NCBI GenBank assembly: GCA_028712475.1
Contig: JAQTQB010000002.1
Coordinates: 496,001 to 560,000, forward strand
DNA length: 64,000 nucleotides
Origin: Verrucomicrobiales bacterium
GTDB lineage: Bacteria > Verrucomicrobiota > Verrucomicrobiia > Limisphaerales > UBA11358
Direction of reading: 5' to 3'
Part shown: in pieces, positions 1 to 8,746 of the stretch
How the letters are laid out: each line of letters opens with the position of its first letter
Numbering within the stretch: position 1 is the stretch's first letter
Notes under the pieces: model-generated
The model's database searches: none
Seen by the model: the letters and a program-made list of their open reading frames with translations, nothing else
Told to the model about the DNA's origin: nothing
Position numbers and translations under genes: made by a program

Positions 1-1464
1 CCAGTTGTGGAATGATGCGTCCACAATTTTATAACGGCGGAATTTTCCGGCGCTGTCCGTGAGCGCGACATGACAGACTTCGCCGCGCCAGCCTTCGACC
101 AGGGCGACGGCCAGTTGGTGGGGCGGGCGTCCTCGCGAGCCGCCGTTCGACAAAATTTCCCCTTCACCCCAGCTCGCGGAGACGCTTGCCCCACCTTGCC
201 AGGATGAGTTGAAACTTTGCTCCATAGTTTCTCCGTCCGGCGGCGCGGCAAGCTGCTCCTCGATAAATTTGGCGGAGCGCTGAATTTCCAGCCAGCGGAC
301 GCGCGCCCTTGCGAAAACATCGCCGCCCGGCCAGACCGCGACTGGAATGGGCGCAAAGCGATGCCAGCCCGCCGGATGATCAAAGCGCACGTCGCGAACG
401 AGTCCTGAAGCCCGCGCCCCCACGCCGACCAGACCAATTTCTGCGGCCTGCCCGGCGGAGACCGTGCCGGTGAACTCGAAGCGGGCGCGCACGGAGTTGG
501 AATCCCACAACCACTCGGCGGCTTGATTTACTTCGGCCAGCGCAACGCGGAGTTTGTCGAGCAACTGCGCCGCGCGTTCCGTTTCCAAATCGTGTTTGCA
601 GCCGCCGGGGCGGATGAGGCCGCGCCCGAAACGGTTGCCGCACAGCAGCGCGGTGAGATTCAGAAAATCGCCACGAATTTTTCCGCACGCGGCGGACGTG
701 GGGAGAAACGCCACGTCGTTCGCCAGCGCGCCGAGGTCGCCAGTGTGGTTGGCGAGCCGTTCCAGTTCGAGCGCGATGGCGCGCAGCCATTGGGCGCGCA
801 AGGGCGCTTCGGTGCCGGCGAGCGATTCGAGAATCGTCGCGTAAGCCGTCGCGTGGCCGATGGTCGTGTCGCCGGCTACGGTTTCCATCTGGCTCATCGC
901 CGCGCGCTGCGGCCCGCCCGTGAGCGCCTCTTCCGCGCCACGATGCTGGTAGCCGAGCGCGATTTCCAGATGCAACACTTCCTCGCCGTTGCATTGAAAC
1001 CGGAAATGTCCCGGCTCGATGATGCCCGCGTGAACCGGCCCGACGGCGACTTCGTGAATTTCGCCGCCTTCAACCCGGAAAAATTCTCCGACCGCCGGGT
1101 GACCGCCATTTTGCCGCCGCACGGGTTTGAGCCACGGGTGGCCTTCAGGCATGAGGCCGTGCTGTTCCCAGACCTCGCGCTCAAACAAGTGCGCCTGCGG
1201 ATGGCGCAACGTGAGCGATGGATAAGATTTCGTCACCGGCGCGCTGCGACCCACGGCAAGCGTGTTTTCGGCGTCGAACGCGATCACGGCCACGAGGCGC
1301 GTCGCGGAATTTTCCGGCACGCCGAACCACGCGCAGAGGCGTCCGCCGTGATCCAGTTCGGCGGCGGTCGCGACGACGAATTCATCTGCCGGCCATTCCG
1401 GCACGTCCGCCCACGGCACGCTGGTGCCGTTGCTCAAGGGGAGAAATTCGCGCGTTGTGTTCAT
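1..1464 (-). CDS. Hydrogenase-4 component G-like large subunit, Cys-ligand-less (Ehr type), 3' end off the window
   Basis: This is the peripheral large subunit (HyfG/HycE/NuoD family) of a membrane-bound energy-converting complex. The minus-strand reading frame starts at 1464 and runs off the left edge. It overlaps the upstream HyfF stop by 4 bases (ATGA). The N-terminal ~110 residues resemble the HycE/NuoC-like domain (LFEREVWEQHGL). The family motif GPVHAGIIEPGHFRF and EEVLHLEIALGYQHRGAEE follow. Where catalytic group-4 hydrogenases carry RxCGIC, this protein reads ETVAGDTTIGHATAYATIL, so both N-terminal Ni-binding cysteines are absent. The C-terminal CxxC pair cannot be seen. This fits Ehr complexes of unknown reaction. 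The opposite strand carries long shadow frames only. Confidence 0.85.
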   Translation of the reverse strand, partial: MNTTREFLPLSNGTSVPWADVPEWPADEFVVATAAELDHGGRLCAWFGVPENSATRLVAVIAFDAENTLAVGRSAPVTKSYPSLTLRHPQAHLFEREVWEQHGLMPEGHPWLKPVRRQNGGHPAVGEFFRVEGGEIHEVAVGPVHAGIIEPGHFRFQCNGEEVLHLEIALGYQHRGAEEALTGGPQRAAMSQMETVAGDTTIGHATAYATILESLAGTEAPLRAQWLRAIALELERLANHTGDLGALANDVAFLPTSAACGKIRGDFLNLTALLCGNRFGRGLIRPGGCKHDLETERAAQLLDKLRVALAEVNQAAEWLWDSNSVRARFEFTGTVSAGQAAEIGLVGVGARASGLVRDVRFDHPAGWHRFAPIPVAVWPGGDVFARARVRWLEIQRSAKFIEEQLAAPPDGETMEQSFNSSWQGGASVSASWGEGEILSNGGSRGRPPHQLAVALVEGWRGEVCHVALTDSAGKFRRYKIVDASFHNW

Positions 1465-2903
1465 GGCGTCGGAATTAAAAGTCTGGCGGCCGCGGTCCAG
1501 GCTTCACGCAGCAACGACGGCGTGGCGAGTCCGAGCCAGAGCGAGAGCGCGAGGAACAGCAGCGGCGGGACGATGATGCCGGGCAATTCGGGAAAGCGCT
1601 CGTTCGTTTTCCGCGCAGCGGCGCGCGGCCGTCCGTCCACGATGGCGAACACGAGCCGCGTCATTCCGAAAAACGCAAAGAGCAGGCAGCCGAGAAACGC
1701 GGTGGCGGCAAACGTGTTGTTCGTCTGGAAGGTGGCGAGAATGATTTTTAATTCGCTGAAAAACACCCCGAATGGCGGAAATGCCGTTACCGCCAGGATT
1801 CCCACCACGAAAATCCGCGCCGAAGCCGGTGAACGCCATGCCATGCCGGCGACTTTGTCATCGGTTTGCGCGCCTGCCGCACGGCGGATGTTACCGGCGC
1901 TCAAGAACAGCGCGCCCTTCGTCAAACCGTTCGTCCAGACGTGAAACAACGCGGCCCAGATGCCCGCGCCACCGAGCGCCGCGCCGACGGCGAGGATGCC
2001 CATGTGCTCGACGCTGGAATACGCGAGCATCCGTTTGAAGTCCGGCGTGCCGAGCAGAAACAGCGCGGCCACGAGCATGGAAAACAATCCGAACGCGAGC
2101 AGCGTGCGCTCGGTCATCGCGCCCGCGCCGGCGGCGTCCACCACCTGTTTCACGCGCAGAATAGCGACGAACGCCATCGTGGTCGTGCCGCCCGCGAGCA
2201 GTGCGCCGACCATTCCCGGCGCTTCGCCGTAGGCGTCCGGCTTCCATGTGTGCATCGGCGCAAGACCCATTTTTGTGCCGTAACCGGCGAGAAGCAGCAC
2301 CCACGCGGTGATGAGCCACGGGCGGGTGAGTGATGCGCCTTGCGCGACGAGCGCGGTGAAGTTGAGGTTGCCATTGCCGCCGCTATGAAGCGATGCGTAG
2401 CCAAGGCAGAACGAACCGAGCAGCGACAGCGCGATGCCCGTGCCGCCGATGAGCAGGTATTTCCACGACGCCTCGAACGCGCGCGCCGTGCCGTTGAAAT
2501 GCAGCAGCGGCACGGTCACCAGCGTGGTCGCCTCCGCCGCGACCCAGAGCAGTCCAAGGTTTTGGGCCTGCAACGCCAGGCTCAACAAGCCCAGCATGAC
2601 GAGCAGCGCGGTGACGAAAATCCTGTTCTTTCTTTCGGGGCGAATCTGGAGATACGCCACGCCGTAAATTGAACAAACAAAAAACAGCAGCGACACCATC
2701 GGCAACACGGCGCGGGCCAGCGGATCAAAGCCGAACCAGGCATCCGCCGCGAGCACCGGCGGATTCACGAGCAGCCACAGCGCGAGCATGGCGTGCAATC
2801 CGCCCGCGGCCGGCAGCAGCCACGGCCGCGTCCGTTCGCCCGGCCAGGCGAACGCCGCGCCCGCCGCCAGCAAGGGGATTGCGATGAGAAAAATTTCCTT
2901 CAT
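1461..2903 (-). CDS. HyfF-like proton-pumping membrane subunit
   Basis: 480-residue polytopic membrane protein of the NuoL/M/N (Mrp antiporter-like) family, in the position of HyfF. About 13 hydrophobic segments are visible. Family hallmarks include LLWVAAEATTLVTVPLL, a GTKMGLAPMHTWKPDAYGEAP segment (the conserved Lys/His region) and DFKRMLAYSSVEHMG. The start at 2903 (MKEIFLIAIP) overlaps the HyfE stop by 4 bases; an in-frame extension upstream is charged and non-membrane, so it was rejected. It presumably translocates ions in the Ehr complex. Confidence 0.9.
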   Translation of the reverse strand: MKEIFLIAIPLLAAGAAFAWPGERTRPWLLPAAGGLHAMLALWLLVNPPVLAADAWFGFDPLARAVLPMVSLLFFVCSIYGVAYLQIRPERKNRIFVTALLVMLGLLSLALQAQNLGLLWVAAEATTLVTVPLLHFNGTARAFEASWKYLLIGGTGIALSLLGSFCLGYASLHSGGNGNLNFTALVAQGASLTRPWLITAWVLLLAGYGTKMGLAPMHTWKPDAYGEAPGMVGALLAGGTTTMAFVAILRVKQVVDAAGAGAMTERTLLAFGLFSMLVAALFLLGTPDFKRMLAYSSVEHMGILAVGAALGGAGIWAALFHVWTNGLTKGALFLSAGNIRRAAGAQTDDKVAGMAWRSPASARIFVVGILAVTAFPPFGVFFSELKIILATFQTNNTFAATAFLGCLLFAFFGMTRLVFAIVDGRPRAAARKTNERFPELPGIIVPPLLFLALSLWLGLATPSLLREAWTAAARLLIPTP

Positions 2904-3541
2904 TCGCGCAACGAGTTCAGTTTCCGCGTGTCCAGCGTGTCGAACTCGCGTTGGATCCGGTCCACGATGATGCCGATGACGAACACCGCCACCGTGAGGT
3001 CGAGCAGGATTCCCGCCTCGACCAGCAGCGGCGTCGTGTTGATGAGCAGCAGGCCGAACAGGTAAATGCCGTTTTCCAAAATCAAATAGCCGCAGACCTG
3101 CGAGATGGCCTTGGTGCGCGCGATAAGCAGGATAAATCCGCACACGACCGTGGCGAACGCGCCGGGCACAAGCAGCGATCTGGCGTGCTCGGGCCGCAAC
3201 GGCAGTTCGCTGGCGAGCGCCGCCGCGCCGATGGTCGCCGCCGCGCCGAGCAGCAGCGACGGCACGAAACCGAGCAGCGGCTCGACTTCGCGGTCAATGT
3301 TCGCCGCGCGCAGCGCCCGCCGCAGCAGGTTCGGAATGATGAAGCCTTTCACCAAAATCGTGCCGATGGCGACGGCGACGACCAGCCCGTGAAATGTTTC
3401 TTCGAGCAGCAGCGGCAGCGTGCCGAGAATCATGCCTTGAAACGCCGCCGCGCGGATCACCGACGGCAGCCGGCTGCTCGCCAGCGCGACAAGGCTCAAG
3501 CCCATCGCCAGGCCGATGAGGAGGTTCATCGTGCCGTTCAT
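2900..3541 (-). CDS. HyfE-like membrane subunit
   Basis: 213-residue membrane protein of the HyfE/NuoK-like family. It has an N-terminal NuoK-type region (MNLLIGLAMGLSLVALASSRLPS) and a NuoK-like C-terminal half (GYLILENGIYLFGLLLIN). It sits between HyfC and HyfF as in hyf operons. The start at 3541 (MNGTMNLL) was chosen because in-frame codons further upstream lie in the hairpin repeat. Its stop overlaps the next start by 4 bases, implying translational coupling. Confidence 0.88.
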   Translation of the reverse strand: MNGTMNLLIGLAMGLSLVALASSRLPSVIRAAAFQGMILGTLPLLLEETFHGLVVAVAIGTILVKGFIIPNLLRRALRAANIDREVEPLLGFVPSLLLGAAATIGAAALASELPLRPEHARSLLVPGAFATVVCGFILLIARTKAISQVCGYLILENGIYLFGLLLINTTPLLVEAGILLDLTVAVFVIGIIVDRIQREFDTLDTRKLNSLRE

Positions 3542-3563
3542 GGCGGGCCTCCCTTCCTGAAGG

Positions 3564-3667
3564 CAACATTCAACAACCAACATTCAACATTGAACGCCCA
3601 AGTTTCAGCACGCGAACAAACCATGTCCCTTGGATGTTGGGCGTTGAATGTTGAATGTTGAATGTTT
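3564..3667 (-). repeat. Long hairpin repeat of AACATTC/CCAACAT-type units, copy 1
   Basis: Two arms, about 3564-3601 and 3630-3667, are near-perfect reverse complements built from iterated 8-9 base units (caacattcaac / gttgaatgttg). The loop between them is unrelated to copy 2. The element lies in the HyfC-HyfE gap and would form a stable stem in mRNA of either strand. A T-run follows on the plus strand at 3665-3670. It is not coding. Confidence 0.85.
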
Positions 3668-3677
3668 TTTATTCCAC

Positions 3678-4586
3678 TCATGGCATGCCTCCTTTCCACG
3701 CGACCAGCAGCGCGAACAGGCAAAATAAAAATGCCGTGGTCAGCAACAGCGGCACGCGACGAAAAGCCAGCCGCGCCAGCAGCGATTCAACGAGCCCGAT
3801 GACAATCGCCACGACGAACACCAAGGCGACAAGTGCGCCGATGGCTTGCAGTAAAGATAATTTACCAAGCGGCAGCACGGCTTCGGTCAGCAGCACGGCG
3901 AAGATCAGCAGTTTCAACGACGCACCGTGGAGAATGGCCGCGAGCGGCGGGCCGCTGTGATCCAGCACCATGACTTCGTGGATCATCGTAAGTTCGAGAT
4001 GCGTGTTCGGGTCGTCGAACGGCACGCGGCAGTTTTCCGCGAGCAGCACGCCGAACAAGCCCGCCGCGAGCAGCGCCGCGCCTGCGCCTGCCGACGGCGC
4101 GAGCATCGTGGCGAGCGACACACTGCCGCTTTGCACGCAGAGCGTCAGCAGCGCCGTGATGATCGCGGCCTCGGCGAGGACGGCGTAGCTGACTTCGCGC
4201 GCCACGCCCATGCCCTCGAAAGCCGAACCGGTGTCGAGCGCCGCGAGCGCGATGCAAAACCGCGCGAACGCCAGCAGATAAACAAACAACAACGCATCAC
4301 CGCGAAATGAAAGCGATGCGCCCGCCGGGCCGACCGGCAGCAGCAGTGCAGCTGCTATGATTGCAACCCATGCCATCGCCGGGCCGAGAATGTGCATGGG
4401 CGAAACCGCAGTGCTCAAGACGACGCCTTTGCGCCAGAGTTTGGCGAGATCGAAATAAAGTTGCAGCACCGGCGGTCCGCGCCGGCCGGCGACCCACGCC
4501 TTGACCTTGTTGATGATGCCGGGCAGCAGCGGCGCGAGCAGCAGCCACACTGCGAGCCGCAGAAAAATGTCGAGTGCGATGGTCAT
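3678..4586 (-). CDS. HyfC-like (NuoH family) membrane anchor subunit
   Basis: 302-residue NuoH/HyfC-type quinone-chamber subunit. Features are LPGIINKVKAWVAGRRGPPVLQLYFDLAKLWRKG (the conserved NuoH N-terminal region), an acidic FDDPNTHLELTMIHEVMVLDHSG segment and about eight transmembrane helices. The start at 4586 (MTIALDIF) is supported by GGAGGA about seven bases upstream. It forms the membrane anchor for the peripheral arm. Hairpin repeats lie in the gaps on both sides, so its translation is not directly coupled to its neighbours. Confidence 0.9.
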   Translation of the reverse strand: MTIALDIFLRLAVWLLLAPLLPGIINKVKAWVAGRRGPPVLQLYFDLAKLWRKGVVLSTAVSPMHILGPAMAWVAIIAAALLLPVGPAGASLSFRGDALLFVYLLAFARFCIALAALDTGSAFEGMGVAREVSYAVLAEAAIITALLTLCVQSGSVSLATMLAPSAGAGAALLAAGLFGVLLAENCRVPFDDPNTHLELTMIHEVMVLDHSGPPLAAILHGASLKLLIFAVLLTEAVLPLGKLSLLQAIGALVALVFVVAIVIGLVESLLARLAFRRVPLLLTTAFLFCLFALLVAWKGGMP

Positions 4587-4608
4587 GGAAATCCTCCGCT
4601 GGGAAAGA

Positions 4609-4711
4609 AACATTCAACATCCAACATCCAACATTCAACATCCAACGAAACGAGTCTCGGCGCGGGCCGATAATTCGATGTTCGACGTTGAATGTTGAAT
4701 GTTGAATGTTT
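4609..4711 (-). repeat. Long hairpin repeat of AACATTC/CCAACAT-type units, copy 2
   Basis: Arms at about 4609-4648 (attcaacatccaacatccaa) and 4672-4711 (ttgaatgttgaatgttgaat) form a long inverted repeat in the HyfB-HyfC gap. The central ~25 bases contain a smaller GC-rich hairpin around tctcggcgcgggccga. Units match copy 1, but order and loop differ. Confidence 0.85.
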
Positions 4712-4719
4712 CCAGCTTT

Positions 4720-6675
4720 TCATTTCGCTCCTCCCATCACGGCGAGAATCGCCAGCGCGGCCAGGCCGAGCAGCAGATAGAAAATGTAGGATTGCACGCG
4801 GCCATGTTGCAGCCGGCGCACCGCCGCCGAAACGCGCATCACGAGCGAGCCGGCGGGTTCGATGACGCTTTCCAAAACCGTCTCCGGCGTGTGTTCTGCA
4901 AAATCGGAGCGGGCCGGAAAAATTTCTTTGGGCAGATGCGCGTGCTGTTCTGGCCGCAGAATCCACGCGAACCAGCCCGTAATAATTCCCGCAAACGAAC
5001 CGGCGGTGTATTGCATCCGCGGCGTCGGCGCGGCGTAGCCGCAGTCCCACGTTCCCGCGCGGCTCACGCCGTTGCACTGCACACGCCGCCACAGGAATAT
5101 CGCCGCCAAAATCACGAGCGCGGCCAGTGCAAGATGAAACGCGCCGAGCGCTACCAGCGGTGCGGACGGCAAAATGTTCGCGCCCGCCAGTGCTGGTTGC
5201 CATGTCGCTGCCGCCGTGGCGAGCGCCGGCCAGAATAAAATTGGCGCGAGGCCGATGGCCACGCACGCCGCGCCTAGCACAAGCATCGGCAGACGCATCC
5301 GCCAGCCGCATTCGTGGACGTGTTCAGCGATTTTGCCGCGCGGCAGGCCGAGGAAAACCACGCCACAGACTTTCACAAAACACGCCAGAGCCAGCGCGCC
5401 GGTCACGCCAAGAAACACAGCGGCGCAAATGGCGGCATACGCGGCCGGGCCGTGCGCGGACACTGCGTCGAACAGGCCGAGATAAATCAGCCATTCGCTG
5501 ACGAAACCGTTCAGCGGCGGCAGTCCGGTGATGGCCGTGGCGCCGAGCGCGAACAGGCTGGCGGTCCACGGCATCGCGCGCCAGAGTCCGCCGAGCCGGC
5601 TCATTTCCCGCGTGCCGGTGGCGTGCAAAACTGAACCCGCACCGAGAAACAGCAGCGCTTTGAACAGGCCGTGATTCCAGACGTGCAGCAGCGCGCCGGC
5701 AAGCGCAAGTTGTCCCCACACAGGATTTCCGTGTGACGCGGCGATCATCGCGAAGCCGAGGCCGATGAGGATGATGCCGATGTTTTCGACGCTGTGATAG
5801 GCGAGCAGGCGTTTGAGATCGTGCTGGCCAAGCGCGAATGCGACACCCAGCACCGCGCTGATGACACCGAGCGTAGCCACGACCCAGCCCGCCGAATCCG
5901 GCGCCGGCAGCCAGCCGGTGAACCGCACGAGTCCGTAAATGCCCATCTTGATGGCCATGCCGGACATGATGGCGGAAACGTGGCTCGGCGCGTTGGCGTG
6001 CGCGGACGGCAGCCAGATGTGCAGCGGAAAAATTCCCGCCTTGATGCCGAAGCCGACAAGCGCGAGCCAGAACAACGACGCGAGTCCGGAATGTTCGCGC
6101 ATCGGACCGAGTTCCCAGCTTCCCGTGCGCGCCGCGAGCAGCGCGAAGAAAGCGAACAGGCAGATCATCGCCACATGCGACGCGGCGAGGTAAAGCCAGC
6201 CGGCCGCGCGCGCTTCGCGACGCTGGCGTTCGAGCGAAACCAGGAAATACGCGCAAACGGTGAAGATTTCCCAGACGATGAGGAAGTGCAGGCCGTTCGC
6301 GCACAGCAGCACAAAGCCCATGTTGAGCAGCAGGCCGTTCCACCACGCGCGGCCCGGTGGCGCGGAAGCCGGATGATTTTTGTCGTTCCAGTATTCGCTC
6401 GAATACAAAGTTCCTGCGCCGCCGAGCACCGAAAGCAAAACCAAAAAAAAGGCGCTGATGCCGTCGAGTTGGAGGTGCAGCATTTCACCGCCGATGACGA
6501 AGTCTGGCTGCCAGTCCCAAACCGCACCGCTGGCGAGCATCCACACGGCTGCCGCAAACGCCGCGACTGCGCCAACGAGCGTGACTGCGAGCCAGGCGCG
6601 CGGCGATTTGAAGGCGCTGAAAATCCCGGTGACGAGTCCGACGCCGGCGATCAACAGCAGCCAGCCCGGTGTCAT
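4720..6675 (-). CDS. HyfB-like proton-pumping membrane subunit
   Basis: 651-residue NuoL/HyfB-type antiporter-like subunit. The family core is obvious: a conserved Glu in HFLIVWEIFTVCAYFLVS, GIKAGIFPLHIWLPSAHANAPSHVSAIMSG, HDLKRLLAYHSVENIGII and LLHVWNHGLFKALLFLGAGSVLH. About 14-16 hydrophobic helices and a C-terminal extension (about 480-650) are as in HyfB. Its start overlaps the stop of the upstream PTS-IIA gene by 4 bases, making that gene the head of the operon. With HyfF it gives the complex two putative ion pumps. Confidence 0.92.
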   Translation of the reverse strand: MTPGWLLLIAGVGLVTGIFSAFKSPRAWLAVTLVGAVAAFAAAVWMLASGAVWDWQPDFVIGGEMLHLQLDGISAFFLVLLSVLGGAGTLYSSEYWNDKNHPASAPPGRAWWNGLLLNMGFVLLCANGLHFLIVWEIFTVCAYFLVSLERQRREARAAGWLYLAASHVAMICLFAFFALLAARTGSWELGPMREHSGLASLFWLALVGFGIKAGIFPLHIWLPSAHANAPSHVSAIMSGMAIKMGIYGLVRFTGWLPAPDSAGWVVATLGVISAVLGVAFALGQHDLKRLLAYHSVENIGIILIGLGFAMIAASHGNPVWGQLALAGALLHVWNHGLFKALLFLGAGSVLHATGTREMSRLGGLWRAMPWTASLFALGATAITGLPPLNGFVSEWLIYLGLFDAVSAHGPAAYAAICAAVFLGVTGALALACFVKVCGVVFLGLPRGKIAEHVHECGWRMRLPMLVLGAACVAIGLAPILFWPALATAAATWQPALAGANILPSAPLVALGAFHLALAALVILAAIFLWRRVQCNGVSRAGTWDCGYAAPTPRMQYTAGSFAGIITGWFAWILRPEQHAHLPKEIFPARSDFAEHTPETVLESVIEPAGSLVMRVSAAVRRLQHGRVQSYIFYLLLGLAALAILAVMGGAK

Positions 6676-7367
6676 GCGTCACCTTCCTTTTTGCCGCCCG
6701 TTTCAGTGGCGGCGACGGCGGCGAAAATCTCGTCGTCGGACACGCTTTCGTTGATCAGCTTTCGCAGGTTGCCGCGCGACAGGGCCGTGCTCAACTGGGC
6801 AAGCAGTTCGAGGTGTGCGCGCGGCGACGGGGCGACGAAGAACAGCAGCCGCGTGATGGCCTGTTCGTCCGGCGCGGGTTCCTTGACGGCGAGCGCATCG
6901 CGGAGCAGCACGATGGCGAAAATGCCCGCGTCGCGCCCGAGCGCGATTGGCGTGCGCAAATGCGGCAATGCGAGGCCGCCGCCGACCAGCGCCCAGGAAA
7001 TGCCGTTCGGCGCGCGAAGCCGTTGCTGGAGCATCTGGTGGACGGACGGTGTCGCACCGGGAAGTTTGGCGACGATGTCCGCGAACAGATTAAGGACATT
7101 GGCGGCGGGAACGTCGCGCCAGATGCCGCCGGTGCGCAGCATGGTTTCGAGTTTTTTTCCGCCTTGAATTTTGGAGCGTTCCGGCGCGAGGAATCCGACC
7201 TTGGCGGCCAGCCCGTGCGATTCGGCCCAGTTCACCACTTGCGTGCGGTCGAAGAGCAGCCGTCCCCGGTCGGTCACATGCGGCAGCCCCTCGTTGCGAA
7301 TCCAGCCTTCCACGACGTTCTCTTCCACGCCGAGGGATTCGGCCAATTGGATGACGTTTAGAAACAT
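6672..7367 (-). CDS. HTH plus PTS EIIA (fructose/Ntr type) domain protein
   Basis: 231 residues. Residues 1-60 resemble a MerR/excisionase-type helix-turn-helix (IQLAESLGVEENVVEGWIRNEG). Residues about 80-220 resemble a PTS EIIA-2/PtsN domain with a candidate phospho-accepting His136 in LALPHLRTP. No EIIB or EIIC is nearby, so a regulatory rather than sugar-transport role is likely. It is the first gene of the Ehr operon and overlaps HyfB by 4 bases. It may tie expression or activity of the complex to phosphorylation state; that link is inference. Confidence 0.8.
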   Translation of the reverse strand: MFLNVIQLAESLGVEENVVEGWIRNEGLPHVTDRGRLLFDRTQVVNWAESHGLAAKVGFLAPERSKIQGGKKLETMLRTGGIWRDVPAANVLNLFADIVAKLPGATPSVHQMLQQRLRAPNGISWALVGGGLALPHLRTPIALGRDAGIFAIVLLRDALAVKEPAPDEQAITRLLFFVAPSPRAHLELLAQLSTALSRGNLRKLINESVSDDEIFAAVAATETGGKKEGDA

Positions 7368-7821
7368 CGGCTTTGTTATTGAAAGGGGTTGTTGATCGCC
7401 ATATCAATGACCGGCGGCTGGCAGTTTTCCTTCCAACTCATCGCAAGCAAAACAAAAACGCGCCGGTTGCGCAATGCAGTTTCTTGCGGGCATCTTGGTT
7501 CGACCAAAAAGTGACCGTCAATTTAGGGGCCTTGAAGCGAGGCCGGTCAAAACGGGCCGTGTGCGTTTTTATTTTCAAGTTGTTCAAATCAGGCCAGCGG
7601 ATGCAGGCAGGGTTCATGCATGGAAAATAGATTTGCTTGGTTTCGCGAGAAGAATGCCCGTGCTTGCAAGGATGGCATATCTGGTGCTTGGCATGGTGAA
7701 GAGTGACCATTGTTCTTACATACTTCTATTCGCAGCGGTTCGATGACAGTCATTTTTTCCAACGCCTGACCCTCATTGACATCTGCTGCGGGCCGCCTGC
7801 TGCCTCTTGATTTCATTTTGT

Positions 7822-7852
7822 CCGGACGGGCATGAAGCCATCGTCCGGTTTT
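7822..7852 (+). terminator. Leader hairpin with T-run
   Basis: A 7-bp outer stem CCGGACG (7822-7828) / CGTCCGG (7842-7848) encloses a short GGC/GCC stem, followed by TTTT. There is no plus-strand gene upstream for it to terminate, so it is either part of a leader RNA or a transcription barrier. Confidence 0.5.
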
Positions 7853-7892
7853 CTGATTTATTTCATTTCGTTTTAACTTAACTGGGGGGAGG

Positions 7893-7914
7893 GCAGTTTT
7901 ATAACTGCTTTTTT
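7893..7914 (+). terminator. Intrinsic terminator 46 nt before the operon start
   Basis: GCAGTT (7893-7898) pairs with AACTGC (7903-7908) and is followed directly by six T. It is a compact Rho-independent terminator immediately upstream of the first gene of the 14-gene operon, the usual place for an attenuator or riboswitch expression platform. Alternatively it blocks read-through into the operon. Confidence 0.55.
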
Positions 7915-7960
7915 AGCACAACCCATGTTTACGTCGTCCATCTGTTTGATAAGGCTAAAA

Positions 7961-8746
7961 ATGCGTGCGCTTGAACAAAGACCACTGCTCTGGCAGAACC
8001 TGACGTGGGAGGAAATCGCCTGCCTGCGCCGGTCAGGGGTTGATTTATGCCTGCTGCCCGCCGGAGCCACGGAACAGCACGGACCGCAACTCGGCACGGG
8101 AATGGACACCTGCACCGCCGTGAAATTATGCGAAGCCGTCTCGCGTGAAACCGGCGTGCCAGTGCTGCCCGCGCTAAGCTACGGCTGTTCGCTGGGGCAT
8201 TCGCGGCGCTGGCCGGGCACGATTGCGCTGCAACCACAAACGATCATGAACACCGTGGTCGAAATTTACGACTGGCTTTATGGCGCAGGTTTCAAGCGGC
8301 TCATCATCGTGAACGGACACGTCGGCAACGCCGCGCCGTTGCGCTGTGCGGTGGATCTGATCCGCAGCCGGTTTGACGATGCGTTCATCCGTGCCTGCAA
8401 CATCCCTGAAATCAGCCCGCGCATCCGTGCTGAATTTTTTGCCGACGCGGAGGACTGGCACGCCAACGCCGCCGAGACTTCGCTCATGCTCGCCGTGGCG
8501 ACGGAACAGGTGCGCGCCGATAAAATCGCCGCCAGCGATGACGAAGACCGGACCGCCGGACTGGTGTTCACGCATCCCGTCAACCGCACGAGCTTGAACG
8601 GCGTCACCGGTTTTCCGAGCCGCGCGAGCCGCGAGCAAGGGGAAAAATTATTCAGCTTCATGGTGGAAGACCTCACCGCGCTGGTCCGGCGCGCATTGAA
8701 GGAACAACCGCCGCTGGCCCAAAGTTATTTCACAACGCTTGCATGA
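7961..8746 (+). CDS. Creatininase-family amidohydrolase
   Basis: 261-residue metal-dependent hydrolase of the creatininase/MftE/ArfB family. Candidate metal ligands are Glu38 and His40 in [15 protein letters not shown], Asp49, His120 in [13 protein letters not shown] and Glu172 in [13 protein letters not shown]. The usual NGHGGN is NGHVGN here. The start at 7961 (MRALEQRP) follows AAGG at good spacing; an ATG at 7925 would add a poorly placed N-terminus. The stop overlaps the next gene by 4 bases. In this operon it may open a cyclic guanidino or ureido amide such as creatinine, but the family acts on several lactams and amides, so the substrate is inferred only. Confidence 0.82.
   Translation: MRALEQRPLLWQNLTWEEIACLRRSGVDLCLLPAGATEQHGPQLGTGMDTCTAVKLCEAVSRETGVPVLPALSYGCSLGHSRRWPGTIALQPQTIMNTVVEIYDWLYGAGFKRLIIVNGHVGNAAPLRCAVDLIRSRFDDAFIRACNIPEISPRIRAEFFADAEDWHANAAETSLMLAVATEQVRADKIAASDDEDRTAGLVFTHPVNRTSLNGVTGFPSRASREQGEKLFSFMVEDLTALVRRALKEQPPLAQSYFTTLA

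Larger units (their letters stand above)
7368..7960. other. Divergent intergenic region between the Ehr and guanidine-type operons
   Basis: 593 bases with no convincing gene. Short frames here have no recognisable family and no ribosome binding site. It should hold the promoters of both divergent operons. The plus-strand side contains two terminator-like hairpins (listed separately). I looked for guanidine-I, -II and -III riboswitch consensus sequences by eye and did not find them. Confidence 0.6.

Noticed and set aside
523-1944. Long plus-strand open frame of 473 codons
   Set aside because: It lies antisense to the HyfG/HyfF-like genes, has an Arg/Ala-rich composition typical of high-GC shadows, and shows no family.
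7368-7960. Guanidine riboswitch upstream of the carboxylase operon
   Set aside because: The CCGGACG start of one hairpin recalls the ykkC-III motif, but the pseudoknot sequence and the other guanidine consensus segments are absent by eye. Only terminator-like stems can be supported.
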